Below are positions 10,364-19,273 of a stretch of DNA of 64,000 nucleotides, piece by piece; positions within the stretch are counted from its first letter, which is position 1; every line of letters begins with the position of its first letter. The notes beneath the pieces are model-generated. The model ran no database searches. It saw nothing but the letters and a program-made list of their open reading frames with translations, and was not told the DNA's origin. The DNA is taken from contig NZ_LR594663.1 in the NCBI RefSeq assembly GCF_901827175.1, positions 364,972 through 428,971 of the forward strand, given 5' to 3'. The position numbers and the translations under genes were made by a program. The stretch comes from Variovorax sp. RA8 (GTDB taxonomy: Bacteria > Pseudomonadota > Gammaproteobacteria > Burkholderiales > Burkholderiaceae_C).

Positions 10364-11142
10364 ACATTCCCGCCGACTTTCTTCGCTTCGATGGCGTGGC
10401 GATCCGGCTCGGCGGGCGCGAGATCCTGTCGCCCACCTCGTTCGACGTGGCGCGCGGCGAGTTCGTGTGCATCGTCGGCCCGAGCGGCTGTGGCAAGACC
10501 ACGCTGCTGCGCGCGGCCAGCGGGCTCGTGGCCGCAAGTGCCGGTGAGGTGCGACGCCGCGGCGTGAAAGTGACGCAGCCCTCGCGCGAAGTCGCCTTCG
10601 TGTTCCAGGACTACGGCCGCGCGCTGCTGCCCTGGCGCACGGTCGAGGGCAATGTGAGCCTCGCGCTCGAGGCGGCCGGCGTGCCCGCTTCGCTGCGTGC
10701 GCCGCGCATTGCCGACGTGCTCGGCAAGGTGGGGCTTGCAAGACATGCGCAGAAGTTCCCGGTCCAGCTGTCGGGCGGCATGCAGCAGCGCGCCCAGATT
10801 GCCCGCTGCCTGGCGCAGAAGCCCGAGCTGATGATGATGGACGAGCCCTTCGGCGCCCTCGATGCCCTCACGCGCCAGAGCCTGCAGGACGAGCTCGCGC
10901 GGCTCGTGCGCGACACGGGGCTCACGGTGCTGTTTGTCACGCACGACCTCGAGGAGGCGATCTACCTTGGCGATCGTGTGATCGCGCTGCAGGCGAACCC
11001 CGGGCCGGGGCGACCCAGCCTGGCGCGGATGATCGACGTGAGGATTCCGCGGCCGCGCGACCAGCTCACGACCAAGGAGCATCCGCAATACCTGCAACTG
11101 CGGCGCGAGCTCTTCGCCTTCATCGAGCAAGGTCATGACTAG
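10360..11142 (+). CDS. ABC importer ATPase (SsuB/TauB-like)
   Basis: A 260-residue ATP-binding subunit starting at a GTG that overlaps the stop of the binding-protein gene by 4 bp. Walker A is GPSGCGKTT (about residues 40-48), the signature is LSGGMQQRAQIARCL, Walker B is LMMMDEPFGALDALT and the switch is VTHDLEEA. The C-terminal tail (RPRDQLTTKEHPQYLQLRRE) is typical of the nitrate/sulfonate/taurine importer class. It energises uptake through the two permeases that follow. Confidence 0.88.
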   Translation: MNIPADFLRFDGVAIRLGGREILSPTSFDVARGEFVCIVGPSGCGKTTLLRAASGLVAASAGEVRRRGVKVTQPSREVAFVFQDYGRALLPWRTVEGNVSLALEAAGVPASLRAPRIADVLGKVGLARHAQKFPVQLSGGMQQRAQIARCLAQKPELMMMDEPFGALDALTRQSLQDELARLVRDTGLTVLFVTHDLEEAIYLGDRVIALQANPGPGRPSLARMIDVRIPRPRDQLTTKEHPQYLQLRRELFAFIEQGHD

Positions 11143-11989
11143 GCACACCCCAAGTCTTCGCGCAGTTCGCCCAGTTCGCGCACCTCGTGCCGCTCCCCCC
11201 TCGCCGGCGGCCCGGCACCACCCGTTGCGCGGTGTTCCTGGCATGGTCCGTCCCTTCGTCTTGCCGCTGGCACTGCTGGCGCTGTTCGAGTGGTATGCGC
11301 GGCGCGCGGCGGCGCTGGGCAGCGACGCGCTGGCCCCGCCGAGTGCCGCACTCAAGGCTTTCATGGGCGCGGCGCTCGACGGCTCGCTCTGGCGGGCTAC
11401 CGGCTTCACGCTCGGCACGGCCGCGCTCGGCCTTCTGCTGGGTGCGGCGCTCGGCATCGCGCTCGGGCTGGTGCTTGGGCTCTCGCGCCGCGCGGCTCAA
11501 CTCGGCTCGCTGTCGATCGAGGTGTTGCGGCCCGTGCCCTCGGTGGCGCTGATTCCGCTCGCGATGCTGACCTTCGGGTTCGGCGTGCGCATGGAGCTGG
11601 CCATCGTCGCCTTCGCCACTTTCTGGCCGCTGCTGGTGCTGATGCAGTCGGCAGTGCAGCAGATCGAGCCGCGCCTGCTCGAAGTGAGCCGCGTGCTCGG
11701 CCTCTCGGCGCGCGAGCGCGCCTTCAAGATCGTGCTGCCGGCCATCGTGCCGCGCCTCTTCGTGGCACTGCGCCTTGGCGTGGCGGTGGCGCTGGTGGTG
11801 GCAGTCACCGTCGAGATCGCGGCCAACCCGCACGGCATGGGCTACGCGATGATGATCGCGCAGCAGAGCTTCGATCCCGCGCTGATGCTCGCATGGCTGG
11901 GCTGGATCGGCGTGGTGGGCTTTGCGGTGAACGCGGGCATGCTGCTGCTGCAACGCGTGGTCGCGCGGCGCATGGGGGTGCCGCCATGA
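11135..11989 (+). CDS. ABC importer permease 1
   Basis: A 284-residue inner-membrane subunit with a long Pro/Arg-rich N-terminal tail and about six helices. The EAA-type coupling loop reads EPRLLEVSRVLGLSARERAF, followed by KIVLPAIVPRL, characteristic of SsuC/TauC-type permeases. It overlaps the ATPase gene by 8 bp and the second permease by 4 bp. The operon encodes two different permeases, so the translocation pore is probably a heterodimer. Confidence 0.84.
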   Translation: MTRHTPSLRAVRPVRAPRAAPPSPAARHHPLRGVPGMVRPFVLPLALLALFEWYARRAAALGSDALAPPSAALKAFMGAALDGSLWRATGFTLGTAALGLLLGAALGIALGLVLGLSRRAAQLGSLSIEVLRPVPSVALIPLAMLTFGFGVRMELAIVAFATFWPLLVLMQSAVQQIEPRLLEVSRVLGLSARERAFKIVLPAIVPRLFVALRLGVAVALVVAVTVEIAANPHGMGYAMMIAQQSFDPALMLAWLGWIGVVGFAVNAGMLLLQRVVARRMGVPP

Positions 11990-12774
11990 GCGCTGGGGGC
12001 CGCGTGGGCCTGATGACCTGGCTGGGCTCGTTCGCCGTGCTGTGCGCGCTCGTTGCGCTCTGGTGGATGGCCAGCAATGGGGGCTGGGTGAGCCGCGTGT
12101 TCCTGCCGACACCGCAAGCCACGTTGTCGAGCCTGCTCGAAGGGCTCAACCTGTCGGGCGCCTCGGGAGGCGGCGAGCTGCTCGCCTTCACGCAGGCCAC
12201 CGTTGCTCGCATGGTGCAGGGATGGCTGCTGGCCTCGCTCTTCGGCGTGCTGCTCGGTGCGGCGATCGGCGTGTCGCCCGCGGTGCGGGCATGGGTGCAG
12301 CCCACGCTCGAGTTCATCCGCCCGCTGCCCGCGTCGGCGCTGCTGCCGCTGGCCATCTCGATCTTCGGGCTGAACCCCGGCATGGTGCTCTTCGTGGTGG
12401 CCTTCGGCGCGATGTGGCCGGTGCTGCTGGCCACGGTGCACGGCTTCGCGGCCGTGGAGCCGCGGCTTTCGGAGGTGGCGCGCTGCTTGCAGATGTCTCG
12501 CGCGGCCTTCGTCTGCAAGATGGGCCTGCCCAACGCCATGCCCGACATCCTGGCCGGCATGCGGCTTGCGCTGACCATTGCGCTGATCGTCGCGGTGGTG
12601 GGCGAAATGATCGCTTCGCAAAGCGGTCTGGGCCAGGCCATTCTTCTTGCGGCGCGCGCGTTCCGCGCCAGCGACCTTTTCGCGGGCATCGCATTGCTCG
12701 GGCTCATCGGCTTCGCCAGCAACGCGCTGCTGGCCAGTGCCGAGAAGCGGCTGCTGCGTTGGCAGCAGCCGTAG
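11986..12774 (+). CDS. ABC importer permease 2
   Basis: A 262-residue permease related to its neighbour. It starts at an ATG overlapping the previous stop (ATGA). The coupling loop is EPRLSEVARCLQMSRAAFVC followed by KMGLPNAMPDILAGMRLALT. It is shorter at the N-terminus than permease 1. The pair would form the membrane channel for the compound bound by the product at 9419-10363. Confidence 0.84.
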   Translation: MSAGGRVGLMTWLGSFAVLCALVALWWMASNGGWVSRVFLPTPQATLSSLLEGLNLSGASGGGELLAFTQATVARMVQGWLLASLFGVLLGAAIGVSPAVRAWVQPTLEFIRPLPASALLPLAISIFGLNPGMVLFVVAFGAMWPVLLATVHGFAAVEPRLSEVARCLQMSRAAFVCKMGLPNAMPDILAGMRLALTIALIVAVVGEMIASQSGLGQAILLAARAFRASDLFAGIALLGLIGFASNALLASAEKRLLRWQQP

Positions 12775-12910
12775 AAGGCGCATTCCCGCACGCACAGGAC
12801 GCGAAAGGACGACCGGATCGATGAACTGAAGCCCTTTGCGCTCTGTGCGAAACCTTCGCGTCCTCTGCGTCGTGCCTCTGCCTTTTCATCCAACACCTCA
12901 AAGGAGCCTC

Positions 12911-13729
12911 ATGCCACGCAAATTCGTCGACCTCTCGATCTTTCTCGAGAACGATGTACTTTCCGATCCGCCGGCCTTCGCACCGAAGATCCAGTACTTC
13001 ACGCACGAGCAGACCTACGAGCAGATCGAGCCCTTCTTTCCCGGCCTCAAGAAGGAAGACCTGCCAGACGGCGAAGGCTGGGCCGTGGAGTTGGTGCAGC
13101 TGTCCACGCACAACGGCACGCACCTCGACGCGCCCTATCACTTCCACTCGACCATGGACAAGGCGCTGGGCGAGAAGAAGCCTGCCATCGCGATTCATGA
13201 CGTGCCGCTCGAATGGTGCTTCCAGCCGGGCGTGAAGCTCGACTTCCGTCATTTCGCAGACGGCTACGTCGTGACCGCCGCCGACGTCGAGGCCGAGCTC
13301 CAGCGCATCGGCCACACGCTGCGCCCGCTGGAGATCGTGGTGGTCAACACGCGCGCGGGCTCGCGCTACGGCAACGCGGACTACGTGTCGGCCGGCGCGG
13401 GCATGGGCTACGAAGCCACCATGTACCTGCTGGAGCGCGGCGTGCGCCTCACGGGCACCGACGCGTGGAGCTGGGATGCACCCTTCGTGCACACCGCGAA
13501 GAAATACGGCCAGACGCAGGACGCCTCGCTGATCTGGGAGGGCCACAAGGCCGGCCGCGACATCGGCTACTGCCACATCGAGAAGCTGCACAACCTCGAG
13601 GTGCTGCCGCCCACGGGCTTCTTCATCAGCTGCTTTCCTCACAAGATCCGCGGCGCATCGGCGGGCTGGACGCGCGCGGTGGCGATCTTCGACGATGCAT
13701 TGATGGCGTCGGTCCCAACGGAAGGCTGA
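12911..13729 (+). CDS. Cyclase family metal-dependent hydrolase (KynB-like fold)
   Basis: A 272-residue protein of the cyclase family (PF04199), which includes kynurenine formamidase and isatin hydrolase. The metal-binding signature is STHNGTHLDAPYHFH (about residues 72-86), and a second motif around AGAGMGYEATMYLLERGVRL with GTDAWSWDAP lines the active site. AAGGAG precedes the ATG. It sits between the importer genes and fumarylacetoacetase with only six bases to the latter, so the three parts probably act on one compound. The likely chemistry is hydrolysis of an amide, lactone or lactam of the imported substrate; the actual substrate is unknown. Confidence 0.8.
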   Translation: MPRKFVDLSIFLENDVLSDPPAFAPKIQYFTHEQTYEQIEPFFPGLKKEDLPDGEGWAVELVQLSTHNGTHLDAPYHFHSTMDKALGEKKPAIAIHDVPLEWCFQPGVKLDFRHFADGYVVTAADVEAELQRIGHTLRPLEIVVVNTRAGSRYGNADYVSAGAGMGYEATMYLLERGVRLTGTDAWSWDAPFVHTAKKYGQTQDASLIWEGHKAGRDIGYCHIEKLHNLEVLPPTGFFISCFPHKIRGASAGWTRAVAIFDDALMASVPTEG

Positions 13730-13735
13730 GCACAG

Positions 13736-15070
13736 ATGATCGCGCTCAACCATACGCACGATGCCGGCGCCAGGAGCTGGGTCGATGCCGCCAATATCGA
13801 AGGCACGGACTTCCCGATCCAGAACCTGCCCTATGCGGTGTTGCGGCGCAGGGGCAGCCAGGAGCCCTTTCGCGGCGGCGTCGCCATCGGCGACCAGGTG
13901 CTCGATCTGGCGGCGCTGTGCGCCCGCGAGCGGCTCGACGGCCTCGCGCTCGATGCGGTGCGTGCCGCCGCGCTGCCGGCGCTCAACGACTTCTTCGCGC
14001 TCGGCGCGGCCGCATGGCAGTCGCTGCGCCACGCCGTGTTCGCGTTGCTGCGCGACGGCACTGCGCCTGCCACGATGCAGGCGGTGCGTGAATGCCTGGT
14101 GCCGCAAGCCGAAGTCGAATACACGGTGCCCGCGCGCATCGGCGACTACACCGATTTCTATACCTCGATCGACCATGCGCTGAACATCAGCCGCCTGATG
14201 AACCCGCAGGGCGACGTGACGCCCAACTTCCGCTGGATACCGACGGCCTACCACGGGCGCGTATCGACCATCGGCATCAGCGGCCAGCGCTTTCGTCGGC
14301 CGATGGGCCAGACGATGGCCCCGCGCGCGAAGGCGCCCACGTACCATGCCTGCGCGCGCCTCGACTACGAGCTCGAACTGGGCATCTGGATCGGCCAGGG
14401 CAATGCCGCAGGCGAGCCGATTGCGCTCGAACACGCGGAAGAACACATCTTCGGCATCTGCCTGCTCAACGACTGGTCGGCGCGCGACATCCAGTTCTGG
14501 GAGATGGCGCCGCTCGGGCCCTTTCTTGCAAAGAACTTCGCCACCACCATCTCGCCGTGGATCGTGACGATGGAAGCGCTCGCGCCCTATCGCCAGGCCT
14601 GGACGCGACCTGCGAGCGAGCCCCAGCCTCTGGGCTATCTGGAAAGCGCGGCCAACCGCGAGGGCGGCGCCATCGACATCCGCCTGGAGGTGTGGCTCGA
14701 AAGCGAGAAGGCGCGCAATGACGCAAGCGGCCCTTCGCGGCTGTCGCGCACGAGCTTCAGGCACCAGTACTGGAGCGTGGCACAGATGGTGGCGCACCAC
14801 ACGGTGGGCGGATGCAACCTGAACGCCGGCGACCTGTTGGGCAGCGGAACCATCTCGGGACCGGGGCCGGGCGAGGCCGGCGCGATCATCGAGCTGACGC
14901 GTGCAGGGCAAAGCCCCGTCACGTTGGCCAATGGCGAACAGCGCGGGTTCCTTGAGGACGGAGACGCCGTGCTGCTGCGCGGCTGGTGCGAGAAGCCGGG
15001 GCACGCCCGCATCGGCTTCGGCGAATGCCGCGGAACCGTTCTGCCGGCCGAAGGCTGGGGAGTTCCGTAG
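13736..15070 (+). CDS. fahA: Fumarylacetoacetase (full-length FAH)
   Basis: A 444-residue protein of the size of true fumarylacetoacetase rather than the short FAH-fold hydrolases. It has the SH3-like N-terminal domain (about residues 1-115) and the catalytic domain with RIGDYTDFYTSIDHA (catalytic His region), YELELGIWIG (metal-binding Glu), LLNDWSARDIQFWE, a lysine in LAKNFATTISPWIV, and the terminal LLGSGTISGPGPGEAGA. FAH splits fumarylacetoacetate to fumarate and acetoacetate in tyrosine/homogentisate catabolism. No homogentisate dioxygenase or maleylacetoacetate isomerase is nearby, so here it may serve an analogue made by the preceding cyclase-type hydrolase. Confidence 0.85.
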   Translation: MIALNHTHDAGARSWVDAANIEGTDFPIQNLPYAVLRRRGSQEPFRGGVAIGDQVLDLAALCARERLDGLALDAVRAAALPALNDFFALGAAAWQSLRHAVFALLRDGTAPATMQAVRECLVPQAEVEYTVPARIGDYTDFYTSIDHALNISRLMNPQGDVTPNFRWIPTAYHGRVSTIGISGQRFRRPMGQTMAPRAKAPTYHACARLDYELELGIWIGQGNAAGEPIALEHAEEHIFGICLLNDWSARDIQFWEMAPLGPFLAKNFATTISPWIVTMEALAPYRQAWTRPASEPQPLGYLESAANREGGAIDIRLEVWLESEKARNDASGPSRLSRTSFRHQYWSVAQMVAHHTVGGCNLNAGDLLGSGTISGPGPGEAGAIIELTRAGQSPVTLANGEQRGFLEDGDAVLLRGWCEKPGHARIGFGECRGTVLPAEGWGVP

Positions 15071-15324
15071 CGCCCGACGAAGGAGTGGGAGGTGGCATTC
15101 GCATGAGATGCGGAGCGGGAAAAGGATTCAGGAACACAGAGGCTGGCGCCCCATTTGGCGATGGGCGGCCGCGGATGCACGGGGAGTACACCTTGGTCGA
15201 CGGGCCGAAACTCGCAGACCTCAGATGGCAGGGTAGACTCCGGCGCCCATCTGAGCCAGCAGATCAATCACGAGATCCTCATGCGCCTGCAGCGACTGCG
15301 AGCTCTCGTCATCCCAGATCTCCG

Positions 15325-16092
15325 CCGAGTGAATGCGGTCCCGAAGAGGTCCAGCGACCTCGCCACAGTCACGGTGACTCGGCCGTACAGCGCAGGAAGG
15401 TCGGGTAGTCGCCATCGATACGGTCTGCCCACAGCGCGCGCCCGCTCTCGCCGTCGACGAGTTGCAGGGTCAGTCGCACCGTGTCGCCTAGGCGCACCAG
15501 GCCGCCATCGAGTACATAGCGCACGCGGAGCTCGCGGCGGACGCGACGCGCGTCGAAGCCGCGGCCGCGGTAGCTGTCCGCGGTCCCCCGTGAGATCACG
15601 AAGCTCTCGGGAATGCGCGACAGGTCGACCGTGATCTCGTCGGTGGGCACGGCGGCCAGGTGGTCTTGCGCCGGGTCGCCGCCATCGCTTGCAATGGGCA
15701 GCACGACGATCGACAGGCGAGGCAGTGCGGGGTGGCACCACCGGCGCGCTGCGCTGCGGCCACCACCAGGCCAGTGCTGCCGCAGCGAGGGTGGCAGCCG
15801 CGAGGCCGCTCCAGAGCGCGGCGGCAGCAGTGCCTCGCCTCACCGGCGCGGCGGCCTCGCCCGCGGCCGTGCCGATCGCCGCCGGAGCCGACGAGGACGC
15901 CTCTTCGCCAGCAGGTGTGGCCGGCCCCGCGTCTGCAGCTCGTGAGGCCGGCACAGGCTCGACCGGAGCCGCGAAGAGATACCCGCGCCGTGGCAGCGTC
16001 TTGATGTTGTGCTGCCCGCGCTCGCCGAGAACTTGCCGGATGTCGGAGACACAGCATCCCGGTGGTCACCAGTTCTTCTCTCGTCCTTGCCT
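15325..16092 (-). pseudogene. Decayed CadC/adenylate-cyclase-like regulator with TolB-like domain
   Basis: Minus-strand fragments of one protein lie in successive frames. The end of an OmpR-type winged helix comes first (SDIRQVLGERGQHNIKTLPR, then RGYLF), then an Ala/Pro linker, a single membrane helix (LWSGLAAATLAAAALAWWW) and a TolB-like N-terminal region (LPRLSIVVLPIASDGGD, RVRRELRVRYVLDGGLVR, ALWADRIDGDYPTFLR). Frames change near 15737 and again near 15405, a stop interrupts the N-terminus near 16094, and the TPR-containing C-terminus is missing. It is a dead membrane-anchored transcription regulator overlapped at its 5' end by the AraC gene's leader. Confidence 0.6.
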
Positions 16093-16146
16093 ATTCTTCT
16101 CACGACGCTTGCCTCGGGGGCTCTGCGCTCACCCATGATGGGAGGC

Positions 16147-17058
16147 ATGAGCAATGCGATGGCTGAGTTGCGCAGGTTCGCGATGCGCGCGGAAAACACA
16201 TGGACCGACACCGGCTTGCCACGGGTGGCCGTCGTTTGCGCCGAGGCGTTCGCCGACCAGGTCTATCAGCCCATGCTGCACATCGTGTTGCAGGGCTCCA
16301 AGATGCTGTCGATCGGTGATCGCATGCTGAACTGCGAGGAAGGGGCGTACTTCGTCGTACCCGTGGACGTTCCCGCCACCGGTCAGATCCGACCTGGCGG
16401 ACCCGGCTTGCCTTATCTCGCCATCAGCCTGACCCTCGATCCGGAGGTCATCGCCAGCCTGACCGTTGGCGACGGCACAAGGAACGAGCAGGCGAACACG
16501 GTCTGCTTCTCGCCGGTGCAAGCGCCAGTGGAGATGATCGACGCGTGGCTGCGCATGCTGCGGCTCGGTGATCGCCCGCATGAAATCGCAGCCCTCGCGC
16601 CGATGGTCGAACGCGAAATTCTCTTTCGCGCATTGCAGGGGCCGCTGGGAGACCAACTGCGTGAGATCGCGCGACCCGACGGACGGCTTGCCCAGATTCG
16701 GCGCGCCGTCCAGTGGATCCGGGACCACTACGCCGAACCATTTCTGGTGGAGAGTCTGGCGTCGATTGCCGACATGAGCGTCCCGTCTTTCTATCGTCAC
16801 TTCCGTGCGGTGACATCCATGACGCCGATTCAGTACCAGAAGCGCCTGCGCCTGCTCAGGGCACGCTGGTTGCTGCTGTTCGAGCCGCGGGATGCCGCTT
16901 CGGTCGCCTTCACCGTGGGATACGAAAGCCCCTCTCAATTCACCCGCGAGTACGCACGCATGTTCGGCCTGCCGCCGATTCGTGACATCGCCAGATTCAA
17001 GGCACCGGCAATGCCGAACGACGGGGATGCGGCGGGGCTCTCACTTCAAGCGGCCTGA
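16147..17058 (+). CDS. AraC family regulator (cupin N-terminal type)
   Basis: A 303-residue regulator. The N-terminal AraC_N domain (about residues 15-185) contains MLHIVLQGSKMLSIGDRML and YFVVPVDVPATGQI. The C-terminal AraC helix-turn-helix pair reads AVQWIRDHYAEPFLVESLAS, MSVPSFYRHFRAVTSMTPIQ and VAFTVGYESPSQFTREYARM. It closely resembles the convergent neighbour (17046-17969), from which it probably arose by duplication; their 3' ends overlap by 13 bp. Such regulators commonly control nearby short-chain dehydrogenase genes. The ATG at 16147 is chosen because GGAGG precedes it, though spacing is tight and 16135 or 16159 are possible. Confidence 0.8.
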   Translation: MSNAMAELRRFAMRAENTWTDTGLPRVAVVCAEAFADQVYQPMLHIVLQGSKMLSIGDRMLNCEEGAYFVVPVDVPATGQIRPGGPGLPYLAISLTLDPEVIASLTVGDGTRNEQANTVCFSPVQAPVEMIDAWLRMLRLGDRPHEIAALAPMVEREILFRALQGPLGDQLREIARPDGRLAQIRRAVQWIRDHYAEPFLVESLASIADMSVPSFYRHFRAVTSMTPIQYQKRLRLLRARWLLLFEPRDAASVAFTVGYESPSQFTREYARMFGLPPIRDIARFKAPAMPNDGDAAGLSLQAA

Positions 17059-17969
17059 GTCGCCGACGTCGCCGCGCGAGGGGCATACGTGGAGAGTAGC
17101 CGCTCCGAGTCGCGTGCGGGGGGCAGCCCGAATGCGCGGGCGTACTCACGGCTGAACTGGGTCGCACTCTCGTAGCCGACCTCCAAGGCGGCCGAGGTGA
17201 CGCTCTTGCCGCCGACCACCAGCAGCGTGCGGGCTTGCAGCAAGCGGATCCGCTTCTGGTACTGCAGCGGGCTGAGAGACGTGACCGCCTTGAAATGGCG
17301 GTGAAACGCCGACTCGCTCATCGCAGCCCTTTCAGCGAGTGCCTCGATCCGCAAGGGCTCCGCGAAATCGCGGCGGATCCATTGGATTGCCAAGCGGACC
17401 CGCGCCATGGCGCTGTCGGGCCGTGCGATCTCACGCAGCATCCCGCCCTGCGGACCTTGCAGCACCCGATAAAGAATCTCTCGTTCATAGGCCGGCGCCA
17501 ACGCGGGGATGTCGTCGGAGTGGTTCGTCAGTCGCAGCATGCGCACCCAACCATCCATCAGTTCCGGCGTCACCGCTGCGACCGAAAAGCCGATCTCGAC
17601 CTTCTCGGGTTCGGCAAGTTTAGGCAGGTCTGCGAGCAACGCTGCGATCACCGTGGGCTGCAGCGTCAGCGCCACTGCCAGATATGGCTCGCCGGATGCA
17701 TCTGGCCATACCGTGCCGACAGCAGGCAGGTCGACCGACATGACGAAGTAGTTGGCCGGACAGTAGTGCAAGGTCTGGTCGCCCACGGTCATGGACTTGC
17801 TCCCTCGCAGGATGAGGTTGACCATCGGGTCGTAGACCGCAGCCAACTCGTGCTCGGGGATCTTGCCTTGCACCATCGCGACCCGGGGGATGCCGGTCTC
17901 CGTCATACGGTTCTGTGCCTTGGCGGTAAGGGTCCTGAGCTCAGCGAGTTGTTCTTCCATGCGATGCAT
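17046..17969 (-). CDS. AraC family regulator
   Basis: A 307-residue AraC_N-type regulator, paralogous to the gene at 16147-17058. The ligand domain has MVNLILRGSKSMTVGDQTLH and YFVMSVDLPAVGTV. The DNA-binding half has AIQWIRRDFAEPLRIEALAE, MSESAFHRHFKAVTSLSPLQ and ALEVGYESATQFSREYARAF. It is transcribed divergently from the SDR-VOC-reductase operon beginning at 18097, with 127 bp between them. This is the classic arrangement for an activator of that operon and repressor of itself. Confidence 0.84.
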   Translation of the reverse strand: MHRMEEQLAELRTLTAKAQNRMTETGIPRVAMVQGKIPEHELAAVYDPMVNLILRGSKSMTVGDQTLHYCPANYFVMSVDLPAVGTVWPDASGEPYLAVALTLQPTVIAALLADLPKLAEPEKVEIGFSVAAVTPELMDGWVRMLRLTNHSDDIPALAPAYEREILYRVLQGPQGGMLREIARPDSAMARVRLAIQWIRRDFAEPLRIEALAERAAMSESAFHRHFKAVTSLSPLQYQKRIRLLQARTLLVVGGKSVTSAALEVGYESATQFSREYARAFGLPPARDSERLLSTYAPRAATSATQAA

Positions 17970-18096
17970 CAGACCGCATCACGCACAGTAGCGCAAGCGC
18001 AAAAGCAGTTTTAGGCAGGCTTGCGCCAGAAACGGGCAGGCGCGAAAGCGGTGCGCAACCTATCGTTCGTTCACTGTCAACCAACCTGAGAAACAC
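17970..18096. promoter_or_regulatory. Divergent promoter region between AraC gene and SDR operon
   Basis: Holds two direct GGCAGGC repeats at 18014-18020 and 18035-18041, exactly 21 bp apart on the same face of the helix. Each is followed by a GCGCnA-like segment. AraC-family dimers bind direct half-sites with this spacing, so this is the likely operator for the regulator at 17046-17969. Assignment is by position and spacing only. Confidence 0.45.
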
Positions 18097-18862
18097 ATGA
18101 GCAAGAACACCGACATCGTCATCATCACCGGCGCAAGCCGTGGCCTCGGCGCAAGCACCGCCATTCAGGCCGGCAAGCGCGGCATGGGCGTCATCGTCAC
18201 TTACAACAGCCACTCCGCCGGTGCCGGCGCAGCTGTACAGCAGATCGAGGCTGGCGGGGGCAAGGCTGTGGCGCTGGAACTTGATCTCGCCAAGGTCGCG
18301 TCGTTCGACGGATTTCGCGACAGGGTTGCAACAGCACTCGCAACGACCTGGGACCGCGACCGGTTCGACGCATTGGTCAACAACGCAGGCTATGGCCAGT
18401 TCAACGCGATCGAGGCGGTCACCGAAGCCGAGTTCGACGGCTTTGCTGGGCGTGCACCCGAAGGGCCCGTTCTTCCTGACGCAAGCGCTCTTGCCACCGA
18501 TGGCAGATGGAGGCCAGATCACCAACATGACCAGCGCGACGACCCGTGTGGCGACGCCGGGTGCAGCGCCGTATGCGGCCTTCAAGGGCGGCCTGGAAGT
18601 GTTGACGCGCTACATGGCCAAGGAGTTTGGTCCGCGCGGCATCCGCGCGAACTCGGTTTCGCCCGGCGCGATTCGCACCGACATGACCAGCGGCGCGTTC
18701 AACCAGATGCCCGAGTTCGAGACGATACTGGCGCGGCAGACCGCCCTCGGCCGGATCGGTGCACCGGATGACGTCGGCCGCGTGATCGCCGGACTGCTCT
18801 CCGCGGACAGTGGCTGGATCAACGCGCAGAACATCGAAGTCGCTGGCGGCTACAACATCTGA
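18097..18862 (+). pseudogene. Short-chain dehydrogenase/reductase, one-base frameshift
   Basis: The N-terminal half is a normal classical SDR (TGASRGLGASTAIQAG for NADPH binding, ALVNNAGYGQF). After AEFD the frame is lost at the GG pair 18439-18440. In the next frame the protein continues ALLGVHPKGPFFLTQ, the catalytic PYAAFKGG (Tyr-x-x-x-Lys), EFGPRGIRANSVSPGAIRTD and a terminal NIEVAGGYNI. Deleting one G gives an intact 254-residue protein. The gene heads an operon with a VOC protein and a saccharopine-dehydrogenase-like reductase. As with pabAB, the single-base defect could be a real mutation or a base-call error. Confidence 0.82.
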
Positions 18863-18874
18863 ACGGGATCTCCA

Positions 18875-19273
18875 ATGCTCGACCATGTCTTCATTTCAGT
18901 GAGCGACGTACAGCGCTCAATTGACTTCTACACGGCGGCTCTGGCGCCGCTCGGCATCACGCGCCAGCACGACTACGACGGCAAGGACGGGCCGCCTGGC
19001 CACCCCGACCTCAAGGGCTTCGGAGCGAAGGGGCGGGTGTTCTTCTGGTTGCGCGAGGGCGTCGTCGACGGGCGAGCCGTTCACATCGGTTTCATCGCGT
19101 CGAGCAAGCTCGAAGTCGAAGCGGCCCATGCTGCAGCCATGGCCTCGGGAGCCACCGACAACGGCTCACCGAGCGCGCGGCTCTACTACGACCCTCGCTA
19201 TTACGCAGCAAATGTGTTCGACCCGGACGGCTACAGCCTCGAGTTCATCTACAAGAGCTGGCAGCAGGCATGA
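18875..19273 (+). CDS. VOC (glyoxalase/bleomycin resistance) family protein
   Basis: A 132-residue single-module pair of beta-alpha-beta-beta-beta units: MLDHVFISVSDVQRSIDFYT at the start and NVFDPDGYSLEFIYK at the end, the latter supplying the usual metal-ligand glutamate. The His near the N-terminus (residue 4) is the other expected ligand. VOC members include isomerases, dioxygenases and antibiotic-binding proteins; no specific activity can be claimed. It starts 12 bases after the SDR and overlaps the next gene by 4 bp, so it is translated as part of the same operon. Confidence 0.8.
   Translation: MLDHVFISVSDVQRSIDFYTAALAPLGITRQHDYDGKDGPPGHPDLKGFGAKGRVFFWLREGVVDGRAVHIGFIASSKLEVEAAHAAAMASGATDNGSPSARLYYDPRYYAANVFDPDGYSLEFIYKSWQQA

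Noticed and set aside
12704..15004. 766-residue antisense frame over the cyclase and fumarylacetoacetase genes
   Set aside because: Shadow frame of two well-supported plus-strand genes; composition typical of GC-rich antisense.
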